Source: Trichinella spiralis (taxonomy: Eukaryota > Nematoda > Enoplea > Trichinellida > Trichinellidae). From it: 64,000 nucleotides of DNA. Positions 22,701 to 34,441 of the stretch are shown here, piece after piece (positions within the stretch are counted from its first letter, which is position 1; each line of letters starts with the position of its first letter). Below the pieces are notes generated by a model. It made no database searches, was not told the DNA's origin, and saw only the letters and a program-made list of their open reading frames with translations. A program made the translations under genes and the position numbers. Where the stretch lies: contig CM012953.1 in NCBI GenBank assembly GCA_000181795.3, forward strand, positions 7,985,951-8,049,950. The letters run 5' to 3'.

Positions 22701-22701
22701 T
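22697..22701 (+). terminator. Pol III T-run terminator of SRP RNA
   Basis: TTTTT directly follows the 3' end of the 7SL RNA homology. Confidence 0.7.
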
Positions 22702-23880
22702 CAACTACATCGCATCCAAGTCAAGATAATTTCCAAAAACATGCCAAAAATGATGCAAAATTTGGGCATTTTTTTGAAATTTTAAAGCAAGTGCTTATAA
22801 ATCCGGAGGTATCGGGTTCAAACCCCACTTTGAATAACATTTTTTTCACAATGCGCAAAACGGTTTTTCAGCTATTTTTTTTTAATTCTACAATATTAAC
22901 GTTTTTATTTTTTAACAAATTTCATTAATTAATTAATTTATGACATTTATGATGAAGCAAATTCACGAAAAGTTTTATGAAAATCAAATGATTAACTGAT
23001 TTGCTACTTTTTCAATTCAAAATGGGACTTGTAATTTTTCTTTTCTATTTCTTGCAATCTAATTGCTGCTTTTAAAATGGTCATCAAAGTTTCTGCTTTT
23101 TGGCAAATTGCGAGCTCGGAGATTTATCCTTCGATCGTCCATTTTACACAGTATTTGTATTACTGATATGTTACAAGTGTTGTTGTTTTTCTCACGCTAT
23201 ATGCAATCTGTAATTATTCTGTTGGTTATTTCTACAATCTTATTAAAAGTACAATTTTGTGCAGGGAATTTTTTCACCGATAACTCGCTTGTTGAAAATA
23301 ATTCGGCAATCGCGCTGCGTTTGTTTCTTTGGCAACATTACAGATGTCCAGTTATCTCAGAAAAAATGAATAAAACAAGCTTGACGAACTGATTTGCTGG
23401 ATGGGTATCCAGTAAAATGGGAAAAAAGTTACTTTATCTGTATGTATATAGTACAAGCTCGACAATCAAAAAGAATCACATGATAACACGTTCAGCTCAG
23501 TACAAAAAGCGGTGCGTTCCAAAATCATCATTACATTTTCCTACGTTACTATTAGATAAATATGTTTTTCGTAAACATTAAATTTAAATTAAATGACAAT
23601 ATTATTCGTAATCTGCTTTTTTAAATAAACTGACACCCTAAATCTTTAAATAACAATTTTGTTCTTCATAAATGTTTTTCAAGCTCCTGAAACAGCATAT
23701 TCAGATTGCTTGTTAAACAAACATCAATCGCAGTCAGACATACGTAATATACAACAACAAAGGGCACATACATGAATAATTTATCTGTAATTATTGATTT
23801 ACAGGTAGGAGTATTTAAAATCTTTAAAATTGACGTTAAAAACTTATCGAGACACAGGTGACACAAAGAAAAGCTTATTG
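22702..23880. other. intergenic; tRNA-like B-box fragment and small ORF
   Basis: Mostly AT-rich. GGGTTCAAACCCC at 22814-22826 looks like a Pol III B box and is followed by a T7 run at 22840-22846, but no full cloverleaf forms. A short signal-peptide-bearing frame is described separately. Confidence 0.4.
23201..23392 (+). CDS. possible small secreted peptide
   Basis: 63-codon frame whose first 22 residues (MQSVIILLVISTILLKVQFC...) look like a signal peptide, followed by a 41-residue mature part with one Cys. No repeats, amidation or convincing dibasic sites. The frame extends upstream to 23063 without this signature. No homologue is recognised. Confidence 0.3.
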   Translation: MQSVIILLVISTILLKVQFCAGNFFTDNSLVENNSAIALRLFLWQHYRCPVISEKMNKTSLTN

Positions 23881-24540
23881 AGCCTCGTGTCACGAATTCA
23901 CGACTCAACTGGGTTGCCTAGCACCCTATCTCATCAGGACGAAACGAATGTTCCAATATCGGTGTGGACTTCGCTGTACTTCCGTACCCCTGACCAGACT
24001 CCCAGAAGTCAACGTCTGTCTTTTCACATGTATGGTCACCCGGGCTATAAACCTGGGACTCGTTACAGGAATGACATCGCAGAGATTTATGTAAACATTT
24101 CGGCGATTCTTTGCAAGGTAGGGCTTCCTACGTGTGATGCAAAGACGTTCTACATCGTACTACTCTCTGATGAGCTGCATCCACGCTTACAATGGAACTA
24201 GGATGAACTGTACAACTATACCATGGATAGGATGGAATCGCGCATTCGGTCAGAGTCAAAACGGCAACTACCACTGCCACTAAGCCGACGGCACAGCTCC
24301 ACCTGTTGGAAGCCACAACTCCCGATGATGAAAACAATCTTTCCCATGGATGGGAGAATTAAACAACAAGATCAACGTTGTCTGAGAGAAGTTGCCTGCC
24401 AAGTACTAAAACAAACAAGACGTCACGCCTCCTTGATAGCCGCCAGTGATGAAGCACCATCTGACCGGGTCAGCGCTGAACTACAGGAGGTACGCCCCAT
24501 CACGAATTGCTGACCTCTCGAGATCTGCATAAACGAGACA
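23880..24540. other. GC-rich segment of unknown, possibly transposon origin
   Basis: About 660 bp of balanced base composition in AT-rich surroundings. TCACGAATT occurs near the left edge (about 23889-23897) and again near the right edge (about 24499-24507). Open frames of 70-120 codons exist on both strands (+ 23830-24201, + 24223-24513, - 24128-24337), but none shows a family I know. Composition alone could give these frames. Likely an old mobile-element piece; a structured RNA or a small gene is not excluded. Confidence 0.4.
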
Positions 24541-25397
24541 CAACGATGTGATTATTAGTCTTATTGTTAGTGGGAAATGTTTGTTCTGCTGCTAAGCCGT
24601 CGTTGTTCTTCCTTGGTCATCGATTTTCTCGCTTTCGATTTGATAAAGTTTTACTAGTCTAATACTTACGGTATAATAATTTCAAGCAATCTATCAGGTA
24701 TCATAATCGTCCATTTCGGCTAATCATTTTTAACATACAAAGATAGAAAATGCGTCATATTTTAAGTTGCTTTGCCGATTATTACTGACAAACGCTATAA
24801 GCATAACATCATAAGTTGTTAGAAACAACCGTGCAGACGACAGGAATAATAAGTTATAAAATTACGGTAACATCGGTCAGTTATTACCAGATTGGCCAAC
24901 TGAAGATGTCCAAAATGAACGATATACGTTTTTGTTTCAGGAAAACCTTTTTCCAACATAAATTATTTATGGATAAAAGAAATTTATTCAACGAAAAAGA
25001 GATGCACGAAATATGACTTTGTTCCTCTTAAACGTTCAAATACAATATACATTGACACATTTCATCGTATAGGCATTACTGTAACGCAGATCTTTGAATC
25101 AGGGAACCAAGGCAAAATGGCATAGGTCAAAATTGTACATACATACATAAATCAATACAGTATCAAATGAACTAAACATAATTTAAATTATGAACTAGTT
25201 AAAGGAGACAAGCAAGTACTTATGTACTTAAGTAACGAACAAACGGATAAAAAATTCGATAAATATGCAAATGAGTATATAATATGCGCAAGTCATGGCA
25301 AGTTATTCATTCGCTTTTGACGTTCTGCAGAATTGTGAACTTGTTTTCATTCAGATAAGCCTAAAATTTACAAAGATAATAAATATGCATATTTAGA
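24541..25397. other. intergenic, 3' flank of eIF4B
   Basis: AT-rich; a 66-codon + frame at 24816-25016 has no support. No gene seen. Confidence 0.4.
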
Positions 25398-28300
25398 TTA
25401 AAAAAAGAAATACTGGATTACGTTGGAAGCAGCTCTGTTTCTACGACGTCCTCTGGCAGCGTTCGTGTTTCTTCGATTGGGATTTTGCTGAATTTCCCCT
25501 TCTCTGCAATTGTTTTTCTGCTTTTTTTCCTCAACAGCAACTGTTGAACGTGAGTGAGGCAGTTCAGCGTCCCGTGAAGAAAAATTACACGACGCTTTGT
25601 CGTTGTGATCGGTTTTTGGTTTCGCCACAAATGCAGAACCGCTAGCAAGCGATTTCGGCTCTGCAATTCTTTTCTGCACAGCTTCACTGCTGCGAACTTC
25701 CACAATATTTCTAATATCTGCATTTCCCCATTTTTGCAGATTCAGATTATACAGACGTTCACCTGCAGTACCTTAAAAATACAAAAAGATAGAATTCAAT
25801 AATTAATGGTAAGCTTTCAAACGCTGTAATAGTTTTATGTACACTAAAAATATTTAATGAATTCAGAATATGAGAATAGTAAATGCGTTGTTCAACTATT
25901 TAATTAACAACAATATTGCATATAAGTAGTGACTTACGATTGCTATTATGCCAAACAAGATTTTTATAGGATCGCACACGGCTAGTTGGTTCATCGCTCC
26001 TGTTTTTACCGAATGAGTGAAGCTGAGCTCGTTCATCAATATCGGGCAGATTATGTTGGCAAGCTTCACTCTTTCCATATTGTCTATTTGAATTTCGATG
26101 AACCCATTCGTGCCCTCTTTGTCGTCGATCGACAACCGGATAATTTCCATCAGCTCTACCACTGGATAAGTGGGAATGACGTTCATTTCTACCTTTTGTT
26201 CCTCTGTCAAAAGGCATACCCGGCTGTGTTAAGTTATTGGCAGAATGGTAGCTAGCAGTGGTGACAGTGGCTGACTGCTGGTCCGGATAGTGTAACCGCG
26301 AATTTATTCTACTGTCGAATTTTCTATCCGAACCATGATACCGGTCATCTTTGCGCACGTTGCGTTCAACTTCATTAACGACTTGCCAATATCCAATCCG
26401 CAAGTCGTCTGTGGCAGATCCACCGGTTGGCCTGTGCCAATCCCGTTGCCGACAGGGCGTTGATATGGGGACCGTCGGTTTTTGCTCCGATTCCCTGACG
26501 TCGCTGTCCACGCGATCCCTCACTCTGATAGTCGGCTGTTGCGGCAGTACTTTGCCTCCATGTCGAGGCGGCCTTTGATGGATATCGTTTGGCCGCTTCG
26601 AAACCGCTTGAGCATTGAAATCTGATGGTGACTTTTCTGATCTTTCAGAACAATCTCGATTGTTCTGCATTTCCGTTCGGTTTTGTTCCACAGATTCAAC
26701 TCCACGCCGAATCTGGTATCGACTGTAGCCAGAACGACGTGGCTTTGGCAGTCGAACAGCCGAGACACCGACTTGTACACTGCTCAACTGTTCTACAACA
26801 GCTTCGACACTACCCTGGCTTTGATGTGCATCTGAAGGAACAAGAATAATAAAAACTAAAGACAAAACAACAAGAATAACAAATTCACATGTTGTTGTCG
26901 TCGGCAACTGATTCTGATCTTCAACTGGTACTTCCGTCAGTGGCTTTTCACGGGCCAACAATTTAAATTGACCCCTGATTAAAGGCTGTTCTGAGTTCTG
27001 TTCTGTTTGACGTTCATATCCAGATGCTATTTAAAATAAAAAAGAATCACCACCTCGAAACATAACGTTTGCATAGCATGATGAAAAAATGACACTAATT
27101 TGTTAAAAGAAAAAAATTTTTTTAATCAATAATTACAATTAAAAATTACTATCGGATCGAAGAACTACAAGCAAAAAGAAATTTTATTCAATACTTAAAA
27201 TATCCATACCTTCTTCCTCTGTAGGCGTTGGATTCTTTTTAATAATTAAATTATTTTTTTCAGCAAGTCGATTAGCAACATTTCTCGCGCTAACAGAAAC
27301 TGAAGATGCGTACGAGCAAGAAGAATGTCGACGGGATCTGAAATTCATAAAAGAAAAAATAATTTTTTACTTTAATCTTTTCTTTTTTAATTTTCTATAA
27401 ATCAGCAACAGCACTCACACTGATTCTGCTGACAGACGTTCTTCAATTTCTCGTTCTCTTGCTGCTGTATCAACTGGCTTCGCTTCACCAAATATTGTCT
27501 GATACGAACGTGGTGTATCGTTTGTCGCCAGTTTGCAAAACATCTCATCACTTTCACGTTTCCACTTCGTTACCGGAATGGCTGGAAGGTGTGTAAAAAT
27601 TTACATTTTCACTCAAATCAAATTGCAAATATGCAAATTACTCTCATTGCACGGAATGTAACCATTTCTTCCTCCATTTTCAAGCGTTGCATTTCTCTGA
27701 AAGGAACCATCGACACTTTCAGGACGACGTCTGAATTCTTCAATAAAAAATCACAAACAATGCACAATAGTATTCTGCGTAGATACTGGACATAATTACC
27801 ATCACGACGACAGCCATCAGTGGGCATATGTCTACTTGCTGAATGATTTCTACCGTACAAGTAGCGATTATTGTTCAAAGGAACATTTCCCATTGATTTC
27901 GACGACCCTTCTGCAGGCCTACGTGAAATATCTGAATGATATACGCCTCTTTCGTTGTAATTTCGCTGTCGCTGTGCAAAGTTCCTGTAATTTCGACCAT
28001 CATGATAGCGATCTGCACTGCTGCTAGTGTCTAAACGTGAAACCAATGCTTTATAACGAAAAACATTGAAATAATTCAATATTGAATAAATGGAATGGAT
28101 AAAAATAAATAAAACTGCAAATTCATATTTATGCAAAGAAAAGAAAAAAAAAGCAATACTTCTCCTTCGACGCAGAGCGTCAGTTCGACAGTGCGGTATT
28201 TCGACTCTTATCTGACGACCATAAAACCGCTAAAATCATTTACATATGATACAAAAAAATGAACAAACAATGAATAAAATAGAAACCTTTCCATTCATGG

Positions 28301-29792
28301 ACAAAGCTTCTTCCATAGATTTATAATCGGCAAACTCAACAATACAAGAATATGCAATACCGGTATCTCCATAACACATGAAATGAAAATTAATAATCTA
28401 AAATAAAACATCGTTCAAAATGAATTTCCCTCTGAAAAATTAAACAACACATAAGTACAACAATTTATATCAATTATAAAGGAAAAAGCGTTCATCAATT
28501 TTAAAAACTGATTTTCTGATCTTAATTCACATTAGAAAATTGTTGCTACTTACAAAATTTTCAATTTAAATTCCACATAAAATACAAAAGCAAACAATTA
28601 CTGCATACTTTTTAAATATCAAAAATTAAATTTTATAGCAATCTACTAAAATTCTGAGTCAAGAATATAAAATTTCATAAAATTCATCAGTTAAAAAATA
28701 AAACACTGCACTATTGAATTAAGTGTAAGGAAAATTCAGACAATATAATATTTACAGTCTCCACTTCAACTCTTTCAACACTCTTTTAAAAAACTTACAA
28801 TTATTGTAAACTATAATCTGAACTTTGGTAAACATATAAATAAATAACTGAACGATCACACTAACAATCATATAATGGCCAAAACTCAAAATATTTGGAT
28901 AGAAGGAAAATATCAACAATCAATATGATAACAACTGAAATGAAAATAAAAAATATTTTACATAAAATAAAACTACAACAATACAACTAAAACTACACCA
29001 CTACTAAAACTCTAAAATAAACATAGTGACAAACTTACTTCAAGACCTCGAAAAAATTCCGCCACCTGTGCTTTGTCAGTGTGTAGCAAATTTAAGATGA
29101 TCACACAAAATGGCGGATCATTTGGCAGCTTTTCTATCTTTAATGTATTTTGATTTTCCATTGAATTCTTCAGATCTTCATTGTGATTTTCTTCAAGTTC
29201 TTGAATTAAAATCCATTTTTTAAATTAAAAACTGACTTTACCGGCTAGTAATGAAACATTCAAACATACCATGAAAAGAATCTCGATCCACCAAATCTGC
29301 CCAGTCGCATGTTTCAATATTTTCTAAGAAGTCCTCAAACATTCAAACCAACGCTACAAACAATCCAATATTCTACTAACCTCTGTAAATGTCCACTTCC
29401 TCAGCCCAATTCATCACTTCAGCATTTCCTATAAAAATGCCCCACAGTTGTTCGAATAAAAAACTACAAACATAAACATTGCCAAACAAACCATTCAATT
29501 CCTCGGTATCCAATAAATCACCCCAATCGCAGCTTCCAATACCTAAAGCATTTTATGGTAAATGAAGTTGTGTTTACTACTAAAGAATAAAAAAGTCCAA
29601 AAAATTAAGAAACCTTTATTAACGTCTTCCATTTTTTCTTGATTCTTTTCATCACCTAGAACACGCTTCATTAAATGAGGTTGAAGAAAAAAGTTATAAA
29701 AAATGCAAAAATAAACCTGAGATGTCTGATTCTTTCACACATCTGTCCAGCTTAACGCCTTCAATGTTGTCTGAAACTGCCTCTTTATTCAT
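25398..29792 (-). CDS. EIF4B: eIF4B-like translation initiation factor, RRM protein
   Basis: Fifteen exons on the minus strand: 29792-29717, 29655-29614, 29542-29492, 29428-29381, 29323-29270, 29199-29039, 28397-28287, 28229-28160, 28030-27800, 27737-27642, 27581-27419, 27337-27210, 27026-26889, 26831-25938 and 25771-25398. All phases agree, giving 878 residues. The RRM spans exons 6-8 (LPNDPPFCVIILNLL, AEFFRGLE, YSCIVEFADYKSMEEAL, FYGRQIRVEI). Exon 11 has IFGEAKPVDTAAREREIEER, a hallmark of eIF4B. Exons 3-5 encode CDWGDLL, MNWAEEV and CDWADLV, like the single WADE(T)DD motif of human eIF4B. A long Arg/Gly/Asn/Ser-rich disordered tail follows. eIF4B helps eIF4A unwind mRNA 5' leaders. The start ATG is the least certain part; exon 10's acceptor was chosen by phase. 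Confidence 0.88.
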
Positions 29793-31046
29793 AGGCTGAC
29801 AGTTGCTCAAATCAAAAACAAAAAATCAAAAATTAATGTAAATAATATAAGGATTATAAAGTGCTATAAAAGAATTAAATTGATTTATTCAAAAATTAAA
29901 AAAACTGTGGAAAACTATTCAACAATACAAAATTAAAATTTCTACAAATATGCTTCATACAGTACAAACGAAGAAGTGACAACGGCTAATGTATATCTCA
30001 TTGTTTCAAGACCGTAGAAATACATAATATGCAAGTTCAAACAATTAATGTGAAGCAAAACAAAATTAAATAAACTCAAAGCAAGTCATTATAACAGGAC
30101 AGTATTAAACATTGTTTTACATAATTTTATGAAATTATTTTTTTTCTTAAGGAAGAGCTCTACGCCTTTATTTTACTATGAAAAACAAATAAAGTTAACA
30201 TGTTTTTAATTTTTAAATTATCAGCATTAAAAAAATAATTTTGTAAATTTATTTACAAATAAATTCACAAAATACAAATTTTTTTAGAGTTTTTATAATA
30301 AAAGAATTATTTTTAATTTCTAAAATATAAAAGCGCTTTTAAGATGAATACTGTCAATAACTAAAGATGTAGAGGTACATTAGTTACTGTATTGTTTATT
30401 GATATTTAATATTTAATTTAAATTAGATGTAAATTATTTTTAAAAAATAAATAAATAAATATCATAATAATTTCATTTTAAATTTATTTTTATTTTTTTA
30501 TATTTTTAATTTTGCTATAATTTGCTAAACATTAAAGGAAAAAAAACAGAAAATTTAGGATATATTTTCATTTTAAATTTTTTAAATTTTAAAAATTCAA
30601 ATATTTTCTACGAAGTATTTTAATATAAAATATAAGCTGCTTTTTTACTTAAAATTCATTTGCATCTTATGGAAAGCTTAAGCTTGATTATCTTTTCATA
30701 CTTTCTGCGGCATTTTCAAATTTCAAAAAAAAATTTAATTTCAATTTTTAAGTTTTAACACAGAGAACGTGTGCTTTTTTGAGATTTATGGTAAAACATC
30801 ATAAATATTTGATTAAAAGTTTGCTAATAAGGTTTATTCTTATATGCATGAATATTTTGATTCAATAAATAGATGTACTTTTTCTTAAGTTGATTGTTAT
30901 GCTTTGTTTTATGGATTTATTAATTATCGATGTTATCATTCTTGCAAATATTTACGTTTTATACGTTTTTATATATTTTATATTTAATTTAAAAGATTGT
31001 CGAATAATTAATTTAACTGATTGTAAGATTCAGGTCGTTTTTGCAG
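29793..31046. other. intergenic between eIF4B and CtIP
   Basis: Very AT-rich region between the divergent eIF4B and CtIP genes. No exon for an N-terminal part of CtIP is visible. The last bases, TTTTTGCAG at 31038-31046, form an acceptor-like site directly before the CtIP ATG. Confidence 0.4.
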
Positions 31047-31736
31047 ATGTCTGATTTTATGTCAAATGATAATTTTAATTCAAAAATTCTGGCACCGTCC
31101 GTTGAAGATGAAAATGAAACAGTTCAAAATATATCACCGACAACTCCTGATACGCATGCAAAGAACGTTTTTCTGATTAAAGCGGAATATTCACCAGAAC
31201 TCTTCTCTTCTTCAGTGAAAAGGAAAACAAAACGTTGCTTGATTTTTGATTTCGATGAATTCAGTTTTTCCGAAGATATTGAAAATTTTGATTTACATTC
31301 GAATTTGGAGCTTCAAGCTGCGTCTTCAGCTGATTTAAATGAAATTCAATGTACACCGGATAAAGTTTCCACATCACATGAAAAGTATGCTTTGAAATCT
31401 GTTTCAGTCGACCCTTTGCTGAGCAGCAGCTTTGATTCAGTTCCTACAAATGAAGCGAATGTTCCATATAAATACATAAATGAGCCGGTCAAAAGCAAAC
31501 AAGAGAGGAAAAAATTGCACGGGCATGCTTGTCACTGTTGTAAAAATTACGTGGATAAATTATATTTGGACGATGAAGAAAAAGCTAAACGACTGAATGA
31601 AGTTGGTCGTCATAGAGCTTTGCATCCTAGACCAAAAACTCCGGAACATTTTTGGGACGTTGGATTTCCAAGCACGCCTGAAATTGAAGAACGATCACTT
31701 ATTTACCGGTCAGAAAAGAATAACTTTGTGAAATGA
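31047..31736 (+). CDS. RBBP8: CtIP/Sae2-family DNA end-resection factor (short form)
   Basis: Single-exon frame of 229 residues. The C-terminal 70 residues match the CtIP/Sae2/Ctp1 domain: KKLHGHACHCCKNYVDKL (CxxC zinc ligands), then GRHR and PRPKTPEHFWDVGFPST, the family signature RHR...TPExFWxxGFPS. The N-terminal 150 residues are acidic, Ser-rich and unordered. No coiled coil or tetramerisation region is seen. CtIP activates the MRE11-RAD50-NBS1 nuclease to start resection of DNA double-strand breaks; the C. elegans orthologue is COM-1. An acceptor-like TTTTTGCAG touches the ATG, so the ATG may be reached by trans-splicing, or an upstream coding exon has been missed. TPENFW-type TP sites are CDK-like phosphorylation sites in relatives. 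Confidence 0.85.
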   Translation: MSDFMSNDNFNSKILAPSVEDENETVQNISPTTPDTHAKNVFLIKAEYSPELFSSSVKRKTKRCLIFDFDEFSFSEDIENFDLHSNLELQAASSADLNEIQCTPDKVSTSHEKYALKSVSVDPLLSSSFDSVPTNEANVPYKYINEPVKSKQERKKLHGHACHCCKNYVDKLYLDDEEKAKRLNEVGRHRALHPRPKTPEHFWDVGFPSTPEIEERSLIYRSEKNNFVK

Positions 31737-33236
31737 AATACGAGTAAACTATTCTGCTGCCTTTGATTCATTTGAAGAATGTTTTTCATTGTAAACACTG
31801 TTCTTGCAAAGATTATCATAAATGTGATTGAATGATTTTATAAATTTATTCAATAAGATATGATTTTATGTTTTTGCTTGTTTGCAGTGACGTTGATTTA
31901 GTAAATGAGTTAAATTCAATGTTAATGTTTTCATATCGATGTAAGAGTGTGAAAGTGAAAATGGCGACAGGATTTTGAAATAATTTCAAATTTCTTTGTT
32001 GTTCAATATTTAAAATTAATTGCTTTATAGGGGACATGTGTAAAAATATATTTAGCAAAGAATTGATAATAATACAGTGAAAGCAGTAAAAGAATCAAAA
32101 CAGATTTTCAAAAATAATTAAATTTAATCGCATCAAAATTTTGTGAAAAATTGCATTGCTAATTCTAACGAATGGAAAAACTATTAAATGCTTATCGCTT
32201 TAAATACATTTGATTTCTTTCATACTTTTACGTTTATTTTTGAGTTAATTAAATTTGAAAAATAATTCAAAAAAAACGAATCAGATTAAATTTATGCAAA
32301 CTTTTCTGAAATATTGGAAAATAATTAAAGTTAACTGTTGACCAAATTATGGATAGCATTGCATATTTGATATTTTTTGAATCAACAGCACTGTACTAAA
32401 TTTCCGAAGTGACGAATTTATCATTATTGCATATTACATGCGACAAAATAAACTGAACTACAAAAACTTTAATCTTTTAATCATAACTGAAAATTCTTTA
32501 AACAAACATGAGAATTTTTTTAACAAAACGTTGAGCTTACCAGAAGAGAGGTTGATTACCAATGACACATTTCGATTACAAGTGTAAGAGCAATCAATAC
32601 TAAGAAACAGGAAATAAAACGATTGTGCCTGCTAAATTATTTTTATTTTTTAAATATAATTAAATATAACTGAATGTGCATCATTTTTATTTTTTAAATA
32701 TAATTGAAATTAAAAGATAATTATCCCAATGATTATTAAAAAAGATACTTATTTTATCAAAAAATTGTTTTTACTTATAAAAATGTAAAAGCAAAAATTA
32801 TCATTGATTGTGATATGTTTTTCATGCACGTTAAATGAAAAAAAATTTCAAATTATTCTGTACAATTTTCATTACCAATCACAGTCGTTGCTGAATAACA
32901 AATATACAGTATCTTTTTTGTAAAGTACAGTATTTCAAAAAATGACTTTTAAAGTTACAGCGTTAATGTTATTATTGACTCAATGAAAGTGACATTGTAT
33001 TTCTAAAAGTGAAAAACTATAATATTATTATATAAGGAAAAATTAAGAATGCTAAAAATGTTCAAATAAAATTGTGTTTAAAGAAAAAAAATTACGATGA
33101 TAAGCATGAATGATAGAAAAACAGTACATTTAGATGTTGAACACTGCTGCAATTCAATTCGCTACTGTAAACACTGTAAGAAAGAAAAATTATTTATTTT
33201 CTTTCAAACAATTTTTGTAAGAAGAACTGTGAAATA
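31737..33236. other. intergenic, tail-to-tail between CtIP and T-box genes
   Basis: AT-rich with no supported gene. TTTATT at 33193-33198 is a plausible polyadenylation signal (minus strand) of the T-box gene, 39 bp past its stop. A 70-codon minus frame at 31846-32058 is unsupported. Confidence 0.4.
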
Positions 33237-34441
33237 TCACAGCGATAACGGAAAAACAAGTCGATTGAATGCATATGGCGATGAAGACATCAAACCCAAG
33301 GTTTGAGGCGACGGATGCCAAGCAGCTAAAGGTTGAGTGGGCACGGCTGGCGGTAGAACCATCAACTGAGGAGCCAGTAGACCCGGAGTTGTTAAGATTC
33401 CTCCACCATAGGCGGAGGCTGACCAAAGTGCACTTTGAGCTTGCAGATTCAACGCCGGGAGTGACAACATCAAGGGCGTCGGTGCGACTAGGGGTGGTTG
33501 TGTGGTAATTTTCTCTTCCGTAGGTTCCGTGGGTTCTTGGGTACAGTTCAATTTTTCGGCAGTTTCCACAGCAGTTACTGGCGAAAGATTGAAATCAGAT
33601 TCTGACTTTTCGGTGGAGCTTTTTGGTCGTTTCATTTCTGAAAAATGATAATTTTGGAATAATTCTCTCTTTTTAAAATAACCAGATGTAAGCTTCAGAA
33701 TACCTGGATCATCATCAGCGGTTATGGCACGTTTTGCGTTTCCAGATTCACGGAAGCCTTTTGCAAACGGATTGTGATCAATTTTCAGCTGAATCACCTT
33801 TTCATTTTGATAAGCAGTAACGGCGTAAAATTGAGTCTCAGGAAATGAACATCTAGCAACAATCTGGGACGCCCCGTTGGACGGATGCGGATAAAATTCA
33901 TGCAATCGAACAATACTTATCACGGGTATATAATGATGCATCGAGTGTAATAGAATCTAAAATTATTGACATGAGAAAAGATGCAAAATGCAAACTGATA
34001 ATATCATACGTGGCCTTGATTTCCGTGTGGATTGTTGGTCAATTTGAGCCTGTGAAAAGATATCGACTGCTTCATCCAAATTCTGCCTGAAGCCGGTGAG
34101 TCAGGATGCATGTACATTTGAGAGCTGGTCGCTTGAAAAGCAGACGGATCGGCTCGACCGGCCACTGCCCAACGTCCACTGCTGAATTTGTAACGCCACT
34201 CGCTGGTGGCGATCAGTTGCAAAAAGATGGAGTACGTTGCATTAGGATCCAAACCGGACGCGACGTAACGCAGGGTGGGAAACATCCGACGGCCGCCTTT
34301 TGTGACAATCATCTCGGTGCTGTGCTGGTGAAATTTTTTCCACAAATTTGCATTTTCCAACTCCACAGTCACGTTCTCACCAGACGGTGATGGTTTCTCG
34401 TCATTTGTGTCCTTTTCCTTATTCAGCATCATCATCATCAT
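33237..34441 (-). CDS. T-box transcription factor
   Basis: Three exons on the minus strand, 34441-34010, 33956-33704 and 33637-33237, giving 361 residues. The T-domain covers about residues 32-215: [107 protein letters not shown] and [12 protein letters not shown]. All DNA-contact regions are present. The subfamily is not clear; features resemble Tbx6/Dorsocross and nematode-specific T-box proteins. The C-terminus is Pro/Leu/Ala-rich, suggesting a regulatory domain. Intron 2 (66 bp) is divisible by three and has no stop. The start is the first of five Met codons; an in-frame TGA lies upstream, beside an acceptor-like CTTTCAG. Confidence 0.93.

Noticed and set aside
25605-26849. Plus-strand frames of 65-89 codons opposite eIF4B
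   Set aside because: They are antisense to long coding exons whose family identity is clear.
26832-26961. A membrane helix in eIF4B
   Set aside because: The hydrophobic residues come from reading through a 57-bp GT-AG intron; eIF4B is cytosolic.
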